Source: Elusimicrobiota bacterium (GTDB lineage Bacteria; Elusimicrobiota; Elusimicrobia; 2-02-FULL-39-32). From it: a stretch of DNA of 64,000 nt. Positions 1 through 8,545 of this stretch are shown in pieces. The DNA lies in NCBI GenBank assembly GCA_016180425.1, contig JACPBF010000001.1:579447-643446 (forward strand), written 5' to 3'. Every line of letters starts with the position of its first letter. Position 1 is the first letter of the stretch. The position numbers were made by a program, and so were the translations under genes. The notes below the pieces were generated by a model that saw nothing but the letters and a program-made list of their open reading frames with translations, ran no database searches and was not told the origin of the DNA.

Positions 1-6
1 TACGAA

Positions 7-31
7 AAATGTTCGAGCTTTACGAACATTT
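7..31. repeat. Stem-loop at window edge, possible foldback-element remnant
   Basis: A 9-bp perfect stem (AAATGTTCG / CGAACATTT) encloses a 7-nt loop. Read on the minus strand, bases 1-46 share the string GAGAATAGTTA and a similar TTCG-rich flank with the centre of the foldback element at 25078-25246. This may be a diverged piece of the same family, but the match is short and the window edge cuts it. Confidence 0.3.
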
Positions 32-114
32 AACTATTCTCTAGCACATCATTCGAGGTTTCGTTCTACCATCCTGCCTACAGGAGAAGGCCTTACCTTT
101 GCGGTTAGAATTAA

Positions 115-139
115 ATAATTTATGCTAATAAAGTGCGCC
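115..139. repeat. Short intergenic repeat, copy 1 of 3
   Basis: The core ATGCTAATAAAGTGC matches the ATGCTGATAAAGTGC core of longer copies at 3462-3506 and 20690-20734, including the AT-rich left flank. No coding potential. The copy is shorter than the other two and diverges after the core. Confidence 0.45.
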
Positions 140-154
140 TACCGCTAATGCATC

Positions 155-238
155 TGCCCGGAGAGGGAGTCGAACCCACACATCCCAAAGGATATGAGAT
201 TTTGAGTCTCACGCGTCTGCCAGTTCCGCCATCCGGGC
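155..238 (-). tRNA. tRNA-Leu (anticodon CAA)
   Basis: An 84-nt class II tRNA. The 7-bp acceptor stem is GCCCGGA/TCCGGGC. The anticodon stem TGAGA/TCTCA holds the loop CTCAAAA, so the anticodon is CAA, reading UUG. There is a long variable arm (ATCC-TTTG-GGAT) and the T-loop is TTCGACT. The T-stem GTGGG/CCCTC has one U-U mismatch at its second pair. CCA is not encoded. The folding was done by hand; size, variable arm and conserved D- and T-loop bases all fit tRNA-Leu. Confidence 0.93.
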
Positions 239-308
239 AACCTTAATAAAATTTCTTAAGTCTCCCGGAAAGTGCCGATTCCTTAATTTTAAAGGAATAA
301 GAAAGAGG

Positions 309-321
309 CCGCCATCCGGGC
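309..321. repeat. 13-bp duplicate of the tRNA-Leu 5' end
   Basis: CCGCCATCCGGGC is an exact copy of the bases encoding the 5' end of the tRNA-Leu at 226-238, about 70 bp away, outside any gene. It could be a tRNA fragment left by recombination or integration, or half of a palindrome used as a transcription signal. Confidence 0.45.
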
Positions 322-402
322 TAAAATATTATTTTATTAATTGATCAGTCATTTTACCAAAGTTTTTTGCTGTTGTCTTATTTCACCTTAGATAGGAATC
401 CC

Positions 403-1554
403 CTAATGAATGATATCGTTGTTCCAAAGCTTTTTCAAGAATAGTTCCACTGGCAGAACAGATATTTTTCCAATGGACCGTGGCCGTGGATCTAGGGTAA
501 CGGCAATAGCATGTTTGGTTGGATATTCCTCTTGGAATGCCCTTAATCCTTTCAAATGATGGCTCTCGGTCTGAGAAACTCCTTTCACTTCTAGAGCTAT
601 CTCATGATCACCTAAAATGAAATCAACTTCTAATTGAGACGCTGTTCTCCACGTTGTGATAGGATAATTTAATCCCGAATAATGGCTGTGCGCACGCAAT
701 TCTTGAAATATAAAATGTTCAAATGCCTTTCCAAAATTCTCACTGCGATTTACAACAGGTCCTCTCTTTAACAAAAAATTTGCAATACCCACATCAAAGT
801 AATAAAACTTAGGAGCCAAAATAACTCTTCGTTTTGGTCTCTTTTGATAAGAAAATAGCAAAGCGCCAATGAGCGTATCTTGAAGGATTTGAAAATATTC
901 CTTTACCGTGACTGCGCTGACTCCGCATTCGCTAGCCACATTTTTATAGTTCACCATTTCCCCATTGCTAAACGCTGCGGCTTCCAGGAAACGACTAAAG
1001 GAAGGAATATTGCGCGTAAGCGCTTCCTGAGCAACCTCTTCCTTCAGATAATCCCCTATATAGGCAGCAATAAGATCTTGAGGATGTGAAGATAAGTAAT
1101 GGCGCGGAAGAAGACCATGATTAAGAGCCCTTAATAGGTTAAAATCTGGAATTTCAGGAGAAGTCAGTGGGTATAGTTCATACCTGAGAGCCCGACCTCC
1201 TAACAGATTGGCGCCACTTCTCTTTAATTTTCTTGCACTGGAACCACTTAAGATAAACTGTTTTTTGTGATTTACAATGAGCCAATGAATTTCATCTAAG
1301 AGTGCGGGCACTTTCTGGACTTCATCAATAACGATGGGTCCTTTAAGTTCAATAGAAGCAAGTAACTCTTCCCGCAAAAGGGATGGATTGCTATTGAGGC
1401 GAGCATACTCATTAGATAAAAGAAGATCATAATAAATCGCGTTGGGAAACAATTTCTTCAATAAGGTGCTCTTACCGCTTTGGCGCGGCCCCCATAAAAA
1501 ACAGCTTTCTCTTCCTAACCGATTAAATTTTTGGATGCGGGCATAAGTATTCAT
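403..1554 (-). CDS. AAA ATPase of the AAA_14/DUF4143 family
   Basis: A 383-aa predicted cytoplasmic ATPase. The Walker A motif GPRQSGKST is at residues 22-30 and the Walker B motif IVIDEV at 74-79, with a sensor-like ILSGSSARKLKR near 101-112. The C-terminal half is the DUF4143 part and ends with EVDFIL...IALEVKG, which resembles a PD-(D/E)xK nuclease core. These proteins are widespread in bacteria and their cellular role is poorly defined; some sit near toxin-antitoxin or mobile loci. The gene stands alone between the tRNA-Leu and nadB. A second protein of exactly the same length and architecture is at 23648-24799. The family is confident, the role unknown. Confidence 0.85.
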   Translation of the reverse strand: MNTYARIQKFNRLGRESCFLWGPRQSGKSTLLKKLFPNAIYYDLLLSNEYARLNSNPSLLREELLASIELKGPIVIDEVQKVPALLDEIHWLIVNHKKQFILSGSSARKLKRSGANLLGGRALRYELYPLTSPEIPDFNLLRALNHGLLPRHYLSSHPQDLIAAYIGDYLKEEVAQEALTRNIPSFSRFLEAAAFSNGEMVNYKNVASECGVSAVTVKEYFQILQDTLIGALLFSYQKRPKRRVILAPKFYYFDVGIANFLLKRGPVVNRSENFGKAFEHFIFQELRAHSHYSGLNYPITTWRTASQLEVDFILGDHEIALEVKGVSQTESHHLKGLRAFQEEYPTKHAIAVTLDPRPRSIGKISVLPVELFLKKLWNNDIIH

Positions 1555-1871
1555 AAAGTATACTTAATTATATCATGATAAAATAAAGTGTCAATAGGTC
1601 TATTTAGTTTGAAATTTAACTTTTATCCTTAACCCTAGAACTAACATCGAATGCCGCAATCCAATGTTGGTTCTGAGGTTCTGGGGCTTAAACCGAGCTT
1701 TGTGCGACTGGAGGAGACGTCCCAAAGGGACAGTCCCTCAACGAAGTAGCACTCGTCCCATCGGGGACAGTCCCATTCCTTAGAAAAGATGCAGGGGGCT
1801 CGTCCTTTAGGAGGGAATGTCTTATCCTTGGTGTGATAAGAAAAAGACCATTTCCTAATGCATACTCTCGG
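1555..1871. other. Intergenic stretch with GTCCC/GGGAC inverted repeats
   Basis: There is no convincing gene here; an open frame at 1688-1909 overlaps nadB and has no family features. Two related stem-loops, GTCCC-AAA-GGGAC (1719-1731) and GTCCC-ATCG-GGGAC (1755-1768), are each followed by AGTCCC. This looks like a pair of REP-like palindromes. A looser hairpin (AGAAC...GTTCT) lies around 1637-1672. Confidence 0.5.
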
Positions 1872-3461
1872 TTAAAGAAGTGTGTCCGATAAAAAGTTTT
1901 GATCGTCAATGTGAGGGTAGTCTAAATTATAGTGAAGGCCGCGGGACTCTTTCCTAGCCAAAGCAGAACGAATAACGCATTCTGCGACTAAGGCGATATT
2001 TCTAAGTTCAATTAAATCAGAAGTAATAATAAAGTTCCAATAATATTCCTGAATTTCCTGCTGCAAAAGTTCTATTCGCCTTAAAGCTCTTTCTAAACGT
2101 TTATCCGTGCGCACAATGCCTACATAATTCCACATAAAACGGCGGATCTCATCCCAATTTTGTTCAATCACAACCTGCTCATTTGGATCCCGAGCCTTGC
2201 CTGGATTCCAATCCCCTATTTTAAAATTGGAAAAAGATGGGAACTCTTGGAATAATGAATCCAATTTCTTGGCGCATCCTTGAGCCATGACTAATCCCTC
2301 AAGCAAAGAGTTAGACGCTAAACGATTTGCTCCATGGAGCCCCGTGCAGGCGGATTCCCCAATGACAAATAAATTAGGGATAGAAGTTTGCCCATCAATT
2401 CCAGCTTTAACTCCCCCGCAAATATAGTGCGCGGCTGGAACCACAGGAATGGGTTCTTTAGTCATATCAAACCCAAATTTTTTGCAGGAACTTACCAAAT
2501 TGGGAAACCTGCTCTTAATAAAATCTGATCCGCGGTGGCTAATGTCTAAATAAACGCACTCTTCACCGGATTTTTTTAGTTCAAAATCAATGGCTCTGGC
2601 TACAATATCCCTGGGAGCAAGCTCTTTTAAAGCATGATGTTTTTCCATAAAAGTCTTTCCATTCGAAAGAAGCAGTTTGCCGCCCTCTCCCCGAACCGCT
2701 TCTGAAATTAAAAAAGATTTTGCCTGTGGATGATAAAGACAAGTTGGATGGAACTGCACAAACTCTAAATTCGCCACTTGTACCCCTGCGCGATAAGCCA
2801 TGGCAATCCCGTCTCCTGTTGCAACATCCGGATTGGTGGTATAAAGATAAACCTTCCCTGCCCCCCCAGTGGCCAGCACAGTCGTTTGTGAGAGAAATTT
2901 TTCAACTTTTTGTTTTTCAATGTCCAAGACATAAGCGCCTAAACAAAAATCAGAACTGTTTTGAGAAGTAATTTTCTTTTTCGTAATAAGATCAATGGCA
3001 ACGCAATTTTCATAAATTTTAATGTTAGGCGCTTCACGAACTTTTTGACAAAGAATTTTTTCCACTTCTCTGCCAGTAATATCTCCTACATGTAAAATCC
3101 TGCGGTGAGAATGACCTCCCTCTAGACCTAATTCAAAATGCCGGTTGCCGTAAGGAGAAAGGGAAAATTTTACTCCCCACTTTTCTAATCCTTTAATAAC
3201 ATTTGGCCCTTCTCTACAAACTTTTTCTACCGCCTCTTTATGGCAAAGACCTGCGCCTGAATTGAGAGTATCTTCAACATGTTTCTCTATGGAATCGCCC
3301 GGAGCAACAGAAGCCGCGATCCCTCCTTGAGAATAATAGGTATTGGATTCTTCCAGCTTGCGTTTAGTGACTATGTTCACTGTATATTTTTCGCAAGCTC
3401 GTAAAGCAAAGGTAAGTCCAGCAATACCGCTGCCAATAATCAAGATTTGAGATTCAGCCAT
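1872..3461 (-). CDS. nadB: L-aspartate oxidase
   Basis: A 529-aa flavoprotein that oxidises L-aspartate to iminoaspartate, the first step of de novo NAD synthesis in the cytoplasm. The N-terminal FAD-binding motif is GSGIAG (residues ~10-15), followed by the family's [11 protein letters not shown] and, in the C-terminal half, [10 protein letters not shown] and [18 protein letters not shown]. The C-terminus keeps the [11 protein letters not shown] signature. Length fits NadB (about 510-540 aa). It is the last gene of the minus-strand run, 64 bp after panC. The upstream bases carry the 40-bp intergenic repeat and no clear ribosome-binding site, so the start is less certain than the identity. 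nadA and nadC are not in the window. Confidence 0.95.
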   Translation of the reverse strand: MAESQILIIGSGIAGLTFALRACEKYTVNIVTKRKLEESNTYYSQGGIAASVAPGDSIEKHVEDTLNSGAGLCHKEAVEKVCREGPNVIKGLEKWGVKFSLSPYGNRHFELGLEGGHSHRRILHVGDITGREVEKILCQKVREAPNIKIYENCVAIDLITKKKITSQNSSDFCLGAYVLDIEKQKVEKFLSQTTVLATGGAGKVYLYTTNPDVATGDGIAMAYRAGVQVANLEFVQFHPTCLYHPQAKSFLISEAVRGEGGKLLLSNGKTFMEKHHALKELAPRDIVARAIDFELKKSGEECVYLDISHRGSDFIKSRFPNLVSSCKKFGFDMTKEPIPVVPAAHYICGGVKAGIDGQTSIPNLFVIGESACTGLHGANRLASNSLLEGLVMAQGCAKKLDSLFQEFPSFSNFKIGDWNPGKARDPNEQVVIEQNWDEIRRFMWNYVGIVRTDKRLERALRRIELLQQEIQEYYWNFIITSDLIELRNIALVAECVIRSALARKESRGLHYNLDYPHIDDQNFLSDTLL

Positions 3462-3506
3462 TTTAATTATTTATGCTGATAAAGTGCTTTTGTAACCAGG
3501 TTTTTG
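3462..3506. repeat. Short intergenic repeat, copy 2 of 3
   Basis: This matches 20690-20734 over about 40 bp (TTAATTA, then ATGCTGATAAAGTGCTTTT, TAAC, AGGTTTT) with only a few differences. It fills the gap between panC and nadB, where the nadB ribosome-binding site would be expected. Confidence 0.6.
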
Positions 3507-3525
3507 CTTTATCATCATGAACTAT

Positions 3526-4392
3526 TTAACCTCCATAAACATGATGTGGTTTTAAGACCAAAACATTATCTATCAGCCGGGTTTTGCCAATCCAAACCGC
3601 GGCGGCAAAAAGGATAGGAGGTTTCAATTTTTTTAAAAAAACTAAAGTTTCCGGGTCCACAGCTTCAAAATATTCAACCTTATCTCTTCCTTGAAGTTCA
3701 AGATGATTTCTAAAATACTCTCTAACGAATTTTAAAGAGAGATTTCTCCTGGATTTTAATAAATCAGCGCACACTCTTAAGGAAAAAAAGATTTTAGTCG
3801 CTCGAAAATATTCCTCGGAACTCAGTCTGGAATTACGGGAGGAAAGCGCAAGACCATTTTGCTCACGCACTATGGGACAAGGAATAACATGAATTGGCAA
3901 ATTCAAATCTTTGACCATTTGCTCTACTACTTTAACTTGTTGAACATCTTTTAAGCCAAAATAAGCTTTGTCCGGCTGAACTAAATTAAAAAGTTTTAAT
4001 ACAATGGCAGCAACTCCTTTAAAATGTCCTGGTCTAAAAGTTCCGCATAAATTTTTAGTTAAGCCGCCCACTTCTACGCTGGTTTGAAAACCCTTAGGAT
4101 AGATTTCTTGTGCGGAAGGTAAAAAAACTAAATCCACATTTTCTTTTCTTAATTTTTCAATATCTTTACTTTCGTTTCTCTTATATTTTTTAAAATCCTC
4201 TTTGCAATCAAACTGCTTAGGATTTACAAAAATGGAAACCGCAGTAAAAATATTCTCTTTTTTTGAACGCTTTACCAAAGAAAGATGCCCTTCATGCAAA
4301 TCTCCCATGGTTGGAACAAAACCTAAGGAATGATGAGCGCGTTTATTTTTTAGAAAATTTTGAAGATCTATAATTTTTTTCGCAATCAGCAT
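3526..4392 (-). CDS. panC: Pantothenate synthetase (pantoate--beta-alanine ligase)
   Basis: A 288-aa cytoplasmic enzyme that joins pantoate and beta-alanine using ATP, the last step of pantothenate (coenzyme A precursor) synthesis. The ATP-binding HIGH-type motif appears in PTMGDLHEGH at residues 27-36. It is followed by VSIFVNPKQF and, further on, FGLKDVQQ and SSRNSRLS, all characteristic of PanC. Length is normal. It lies 18 bp after hpnE and 64 bp before nadB in the same minus-strand run. panB and panD are not present here. Confidence 0.95.
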   Translation of the reverse strand: MLIAKKIIDLQNFLKNKRAHHSLGFVPTMGDLHEGHLSLVKRSKKENIFTAVSIFVNPKQFDCKEDFKKYKRNESKDIEKLRKENVDLVFLPSAQEIYPKGFQTSVEVGGLTKNLCGTFRPGHFKGVAAIVLKLFNLVQPDKAYFGLKDVQQVKVVEQMVKDLNLPIHVIPCPIVREQNGLALSSRNSRLSSEEYFRATKIFFSLRVCADLLKSRRNLSLKFVREYFRNHLELQGRDKVEYFEAVDPETLVFLKKLKPPILFAAAVWIGKTRLIDNVLVLKPHHVYGG

Positions 4393-4410
4393 TTGAAGCG
4401 CTCCATATCT

Positions 4411-5715
4411 TTATAAATAAGAAACAGCTTTTACTCCGCTTAAGACCGCGGATTCAATAGTCGCAGGAAGCCCAGTATTGGTCCAGTCCCCAGCCAAGAA
4501 AAAATTTTTTAAAGGGGTTTTTTGAGGAAGACGAAACTCTTGAGCCCCAATTTTAGGAGAAAGGGTTGCGTTTTTTTCCCTTTGAATTAAAGCCCTGCGC
4601 AATTTTAAACCCTTAGTTTTAGGAAAACAATCGCCTAACTCTTCCATGCATAATTTTAAAATTTCCTGATCGCTTTTTGTTATGATTTGATGCGCTCCGC
4701 TAATCACTAAGGAAAGATGTTTTGAGCCGAATTTTAAAATTTTAGATTTATTAAAGAACCACTGAACTTGAGTGTCTAAAAGGCCGGCAAATTCTAAGTC
4801 AGTCACAGGCTCATCAAACCAGAGCGCAATGGAACAAATAGGAGAGGATTGAAGATTTTTCAATTTTCCAAAAAATTTTCTTTCAAATTCTTCCCCAACT
4901 AAGTTTGGCAAAACAAAAAAAGGAACCGCGCATATATAAACATCCGCTTTTAAAACTGTTCCATCTCTTAAAACTACCCCGGAAACCGAATCCCCCTCAA
5001 TATTAATTTTACTGACTAAAACATTGGTTCGGATACAGCTATTTCTGTCTTGTAAATATCTCTCCGCAGAACTGCCGCACAACTCGCTTAAACCCACAGT
5101 GGATAAAGCGATCTTTGATTTTTCTTTGGAGCTGAAAAAAGCCTGTTTCAAAACAATTTTTAAGCTTTCCGCATCTGCAATGGAAGGCTGTTCATTTAAT
5201 GTGGCTATGGTAATAAGATCCCAGAAATATTTCCTGGCTCTTTCTGATTGGCCTAAAGCGATTAACCATTCCTCCACTGTTTTTGTTTTCAAGTCTTGCG
5301 TACTGTTTTTTAGCGCTCTATAAACTTTTAGCATTCTAAATTTTTCAGCAAAAGATAGGGTTCCTAAATTCGCTAAACCAAAAAATAAATGGGAAGGCGC
5401 GGGCAATGGAGGACAATTTAAATTAAAAATTTTTCCCTTTCTATTGACGAACTTTACAGACAATTTATCTTGAAACCTTAAATCTTTTAAAGATCCAATT
5501 TTTTCTAAAAATCGAATCGTAGAGCTATAACAGCCCATAAAAAGGTGCTGCCCATTGTCTAAGACCTCCCCAGATTCTTTATCCTTAAAAGAAGAAGCCC
5601 TTCCCCCTAAGCGGCCGGATTGTTCCAATAAGGCAACCTCAAAACCTTTATCTTGAAGTTCAACCGCGCTGGACAGTCCTGCCCAGCCTCCTCCAATAAC
5701 AATTGCGGTATTCAT
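4411..5715 (-). CDS. hpnE: Hydroxysqualene dehydroxylase HpnE
   Basis: A 434-aa FAD-dependent amine-oxidase-fold enzyme. The dinucleotide-binding motif GGGWAGL is at residues 8-14, followed by LLEQSGRLGGRASS. The segment DNGQHLFMGCY and the C-terminal GDWTNTGLPATIESAV are typical of HpnE rather than of phytoene desaturases. In the HpnCDE route, HpnE reduces hydroxysqualene to squalene. Directly upstream lie hpnC and hpnD, which supports the assignment. It starts 30 bp after hpnD. No squalene-hopene cyclase is in the window, so the end product (hopanoid, sterol or other) cannot be decided here. Confidence 0.9.
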   Translation of the reverse strand: MNTAIVIGGGWAGLSSAVELQDKGFEVALLEQSGRLGGRASSFKDKESGEVLDNGQHLFMGCYSSTIRFLEKIGSLKDLRFQDKLSVKFVNRKGKIFNLNCPPLPAPSHLFFGLANLGTLSFAEKFRMLKVYRALKNSTQDLKTKTVEEWLIALGQSERARKYFWDLITIATLNEQPSIADAESLKIVLKQAFFSSKEKSKIALSTVGLSELCGSSAERYLQDRNSCIRTNVLVSKINIEGDSVSGVVLRDGTVLKADVYICAVPFFVLPNLVGEEFERKFFGKLKNLQSSPICSIALWFDEPVTDLEFAGLLDTQVQWFFNKSKILKFGSKHLSLVISGAHQIITKSDQEILKLCMEELGDCFPKTKGLKLRRALIQREKNATLSPKIGAQEFRLPQKTPLKNFFLAGDWTNTGLPATIESAVLSGVKAVSYL

Positions 5716-5745
5716 AAAACGATTAAGTTTCCTTTAGCCGCTAGA

Positions 5746-6633
5746 TTAAGAGCCATGAGGCAATGACAAGATAGATCGAGACCATCCTTGCAAAACTCTC
5801 CAAAAAAATTCAATTTTAGAGAGCGATGCGCGAGCATCTAAAATTCTAAAAGGATTTTTTTTAATCTTAGTGAAAAGCGCATAATAGATGGAGCGCATCA
5901 CTTCCGCCGCCACTAACCTCGAACGATCCTCTTCTGTCAGATTTTCTTTGGCTCTTTCATAATAACTTTGAGCTCGATCACACTGAAATTCTATCATTGC
6001 CTTAAAATTCTCTAACTTCTCTTCTTTAAAAAGATTGCAGCCGCTAGACAGGCTGAGGATGTCCTTTCTTTCTAAACCAAAATTTTTAAGCTCTAATTCT
6101 GGGATATAAACTCGATTTTGTTTCGCGTCAGATCGAATATCCCTTAAAATATTGGTTAGCTGAAAAGCGATGCCAAGATTAATAGCATAATCTTTTGATT
6201 TCTTATTTTTATAACTAAAAATTTCAAGACAGATGAGCCCAACAATGCTAGCCACCTTGTAACAGTAAGGATAAAGTTCTTCAAAATTTAAAAACGATTT
6301 TTTCTGAAGATCTAGCCCCACCCCTTCAATTAACTCCAAAAAATAATTTTCTGGGATTTTATATTTTTCAACTACTTTAAAAAGTTCCTGTAAAACCGGA
6401 TGATCTGATTTGCCTTTAAGAGCAAAAAGAGTTTTCTCTTTCCACTCTAATAAAGTTTTGGCAGCTTCTTTCTCCCCTTTTGTTAGAGACCCTTCATCCA
6501 CAATGTCGTCAGTTAAACGGCAATAAGCGTAAATAGTGTTTAACGCGTCTCTTTTTTCTCTGCTCAAAAAATAAAAAGAGGAGACAAAATTCGATTTGCT
6601 TTTTAAAACAATTTCTTCTGAATGTGGGTTCAT
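5746..6633 (-). CDS. hpnD: Presqualene diphosphate synthase HpnD
   Basis: A 295-aa all-helical prenyl synthase of the squalene/phytoene synthase family. It condenses two farnesyl diphosphates to presqualene diphosphate. The two Asp-rich metal-binding motifs are visible: DDIVDE (residues 42-47) and NILRDIRSD (near 160). I choose the ATG at 6633, which overlaps the hpnC stop as ATGA. A longer frame from 6693 would add 20 unrelated residues and overlap hpnC by 64 bp. It is assigned HpnD rather than HpnC by position and by the SFYFLSREKRDALNTIYAYCR motif. The neighbour gene is a paralogue of it. Confidence 0.88.
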   Translation of the reverse strand: MNPHSEEIVLKSKSNFVSSFYFLSREKRDALNTIYAYCRLTDDIVDEGSLTKGEKEAAKTLLEWKEKTLFALKGKSDHPVLQELFKVVEKYKIPENYFLELIEGVGLDLQKKSFLNFEELYPYCYKVASIVGLICLEIFSYKNKKSKDYAINLGIAFQLTNILRDIRSDAKQNRVYIPELELKNFGLERKDILSLSSGCNLFKEEKLENFKAMIEFQCDRAQSYYERAKENLTEEDRSRLVAAEVMRSIYYALFTKIKKNPFRILDARASLSKIEFFWRVLQGWSRSILSLPHGS

Positions 6634-7526
6634 GGTTTTAAAACTCTGTAAGGAGCAATGGGTTTGGGAGAAAGAGAACGGAGCAATAAACAAAATTTGT
6701 CTTTCCAGGTTATGACCGGGCGAAACTTAAAAACATTATAATCTCTCTCCTCAATTTTTCTTAAAATAGCGGTTCCTCCCAGCCAGGTTAGCTTCATTTC
6801 AATTCTTAAGTCCTTGCCTACAAGCTCAGTGAGAGGCAAACCTTGGTTAAAAAGGTCTGAAGTTTTTTGACTACAAAAATAAAGAAGCTTCTTAAAAGAT
6901 TCATTAAAATTCTCTTTTTTTAAATCTTCTTCACTCACCCCAAAATGCAGCATCTGGTCTTGAGGCAAATAAATTCTGTCTTTTTTAAAATCTATGGCTA
7001 TATCCTGCCAAAAATTTGTAAGTTGTAAAGCGGTGCAAATATGGTCAGATAACTGGTGGAGCGCCCTATCCTGATACCCAAAGATGGTTAGCACAAGCCT
7101 TCCCACAGGGTTCGCGGAATGCTTGCAATAATAAAGAACCTCTTCAAAATTTTTATAACGATTTTTTTCAACATCCATGCGGTAAGCGGTGAGCAAATCT
7201 TTTAAAAGTTGAGGCGGCAGTGCCAATTTAGATATTGTTTCTGAAAGCGCAATAAAAATAGGATGATCGCTCCTGCCAGAAATGCAACTGTCTAAAGAAA
7301 CTTCCCATTCATCCAGCTGATTAAGACGTTTCTTTATATCATCTAAAGTCTCTCCTTTAAAACGACCTTCATCCGCAAAATCATCTGCGGTTCTGGCAAA
7401 AGCATAGATCGCCCAGACATATTTTCTTTTTTCTTTAGGAACTAAAAAAGAGCCCACAGGAAAATTTTCATAATGCTTTTTAGCTAAATTTTCACAGAAC
7501 CTAAAAGATTCTTCCAGAGTAGTCAT
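6630..7526 (-). CDS. hpnC: Hydroxysqualene synthase HpnC
   Basis: A 298-aa squalene/phytoene synthase family protein. The N-terminal HYENFPVGSFLVPKEKR and AIYAFARTADDFADEG are diagnostic of HpnC. Asp-rich motifs are DDFADE (48-53) and NFWQDIAID (near 170). HpnC converts presqualene diphosphate to hydroxysqualene. Its stop codon overlaps the hpnD start (ATGA), and it begins 5 bp after tsaC, so it is co-transcribed and translationally coupled. hpnC, hpnD and hpnE together make a complete farnesyl diphosphate-to-squalene pathway. Confidence 0.9.
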   Translation of the reverse strand: MTTLEESFRFCENLAKKHYENFPVGSFLVPKEKRKYVWAIYAFARTADDFADEGRFKGETLDDIKKRLNQLDEWEVSLDSCISGRSDHPIFIALSETISKLALPPQLLKDLLTAYRMDVEKNRYKNFEEVLYYCKHSANPVGRLVLTIFGYQDRALHQLSDHICTALQLTNFWQDIAIDFKKDRIYLPQDQMLHFGVSEEDLKKENFNESFKKLLYFCSQKTSDLFNQGLPLTELVGKDLRIEMKLTWLGGTAILRKIEERDYNVFKFRPVITWKDKFCLLLRSLSPKPIAPYRVLKP

Positions 7527-7531
7527 TAAAT

Positions 7532-8491
7532 TTAAGCGCTCGCCCTTTTCAATCTGTCCATAAAAGCCAGCCCTATCCCTTTTTGCTCGATCGTCTCAAC
7601 TAAAAGGGTTTGCACCTTTGCTTTTTCCGCGTCATAAAAATAGGAATAAAGCTGTTTTGCCATTTCTAATTTGTTTCCATGGAACATTTTATTAAAAACA
7701 ATATTTTTAAAATTGGGAATTTTTTTACTGTAAGAAAAAACACCTAGCCTTATTTTTTGGTTTTGCCACTCTTCTAGAGTTTCCTCCCAATTTTGAGGCT
7801 CCACCAGCACCACTTTACAGTTTGGTTTATAATGTTGGTGTTTTATTCCAGGGGATAGAGCCAATTTACTTTTTCCTTTGGCAGCCAAACAAATATTTGG
7901 CAGCACTTCCTTTAACTCCTCCAAAGTTACAAAACCAGGACGCAAAACCCTAAAAGGAAGCCTAGAGACATCCAGAACAGTGGACTCAAGCCCTAATTCA
8001 GATTGTTCTCCTTTTAAAACCAGATTGACCTTATCCCCCAACTCTCTAACTACATCCTGATAGCGCGTTGAGCTGGGCCTGCCAGATATATTCGCGCTGG
8101 GAGCCGCAATGGGCTCTCCTAATGCGCGGATTAATTCCAATGCTGTTTTATGGTTTGGCATTCGGATCGCCACTGTTTTAAGACCTGCTGAAGCCATTGC
8201 AGGCACTTGGGGCGATTTTTTACAAACCAGGGTTAGCGGTCCAGGCCAAAATTTTTCTATTAATTTAAAAGCAGATTTAGGAAAATTTTGAGTTAACATT
8301 TTCAACTCTTTTGGATCAGAGATATGGACAATTAAAGGATTATCCATAGGCCTATTTTTCACTTTAAAAATTTTTTGAAGCGCCTGCTCATCAAAAAGAC
8401 GCGCTCCTAAGCCATAGACAGTTTCCGTTGGAAAACAAACCAACCCGCCCTGCTTTAAAAACCGAACAGCTTTTTTTATTTCTCTCTTCAT
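7532..8491 (-). CDS. tsaC: Threonylcarbamoyl-AMP synthase, Sua5 type
   Basis: A 319-aa protein of the YrdC/Sua5 family. It makes threonylcarbamoyl-adenylate from threonine, bicarbonate and ATP for t6A37 modification of ANN-decoding tRNAs. The N-terminal YrdC domain (about 1-190) has KQGGLVCFPTETVYGLG and the SANISGRPSS substrate loop. A shorter C-terminal Sua5 domain follows (about 200-319), so this is the long Sua5 form rather than the short TsaC form. It starts 54 bp after ilvD and ends 5 bp before hpnC. Confidence 0.93.
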   Translation of the reverse strand: MKREIKKAVRFLKQGGLVCFPTETVYGLGARLFDEQALQKIFKVKNRPMDNPLIVHISDPKELKMLTQNFPKSAFKLIEKFWPGPLTLVCKKSPQVPAMASAGLKTVAIRMPNHKTALELIRALGEPIAAPSANISGRPSSTRYQDVVRELGDKVNLVLKGEQSELGLESTVLDVSRLPFRVLRPGFVTLEELKEVLPNICLAAKGKSKLALSPGIKHQHYKPNCKVVLVEPQNWEETLEEWQNQKIRLGVFSYSKKIPNFKNIVFNKMFHGNKLEMAKQLYSYFYDAEKAKVQTLLVETIEQKGIGLAFMDRLKRASA

Positions 8492-8545
8492 GTTTGTGAA
8501 AAAAAATGGATGGATTTTTCTCTAAAAATGCGGTCTTTAAAAAAT

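Noticed and set aside
1688-1909. Minus-strand open frame overlapping the nadB end
   Set aside because: It is built from palindromic repeat DNA and the last codons of nadB in another frame. There is no start signal or family feature.
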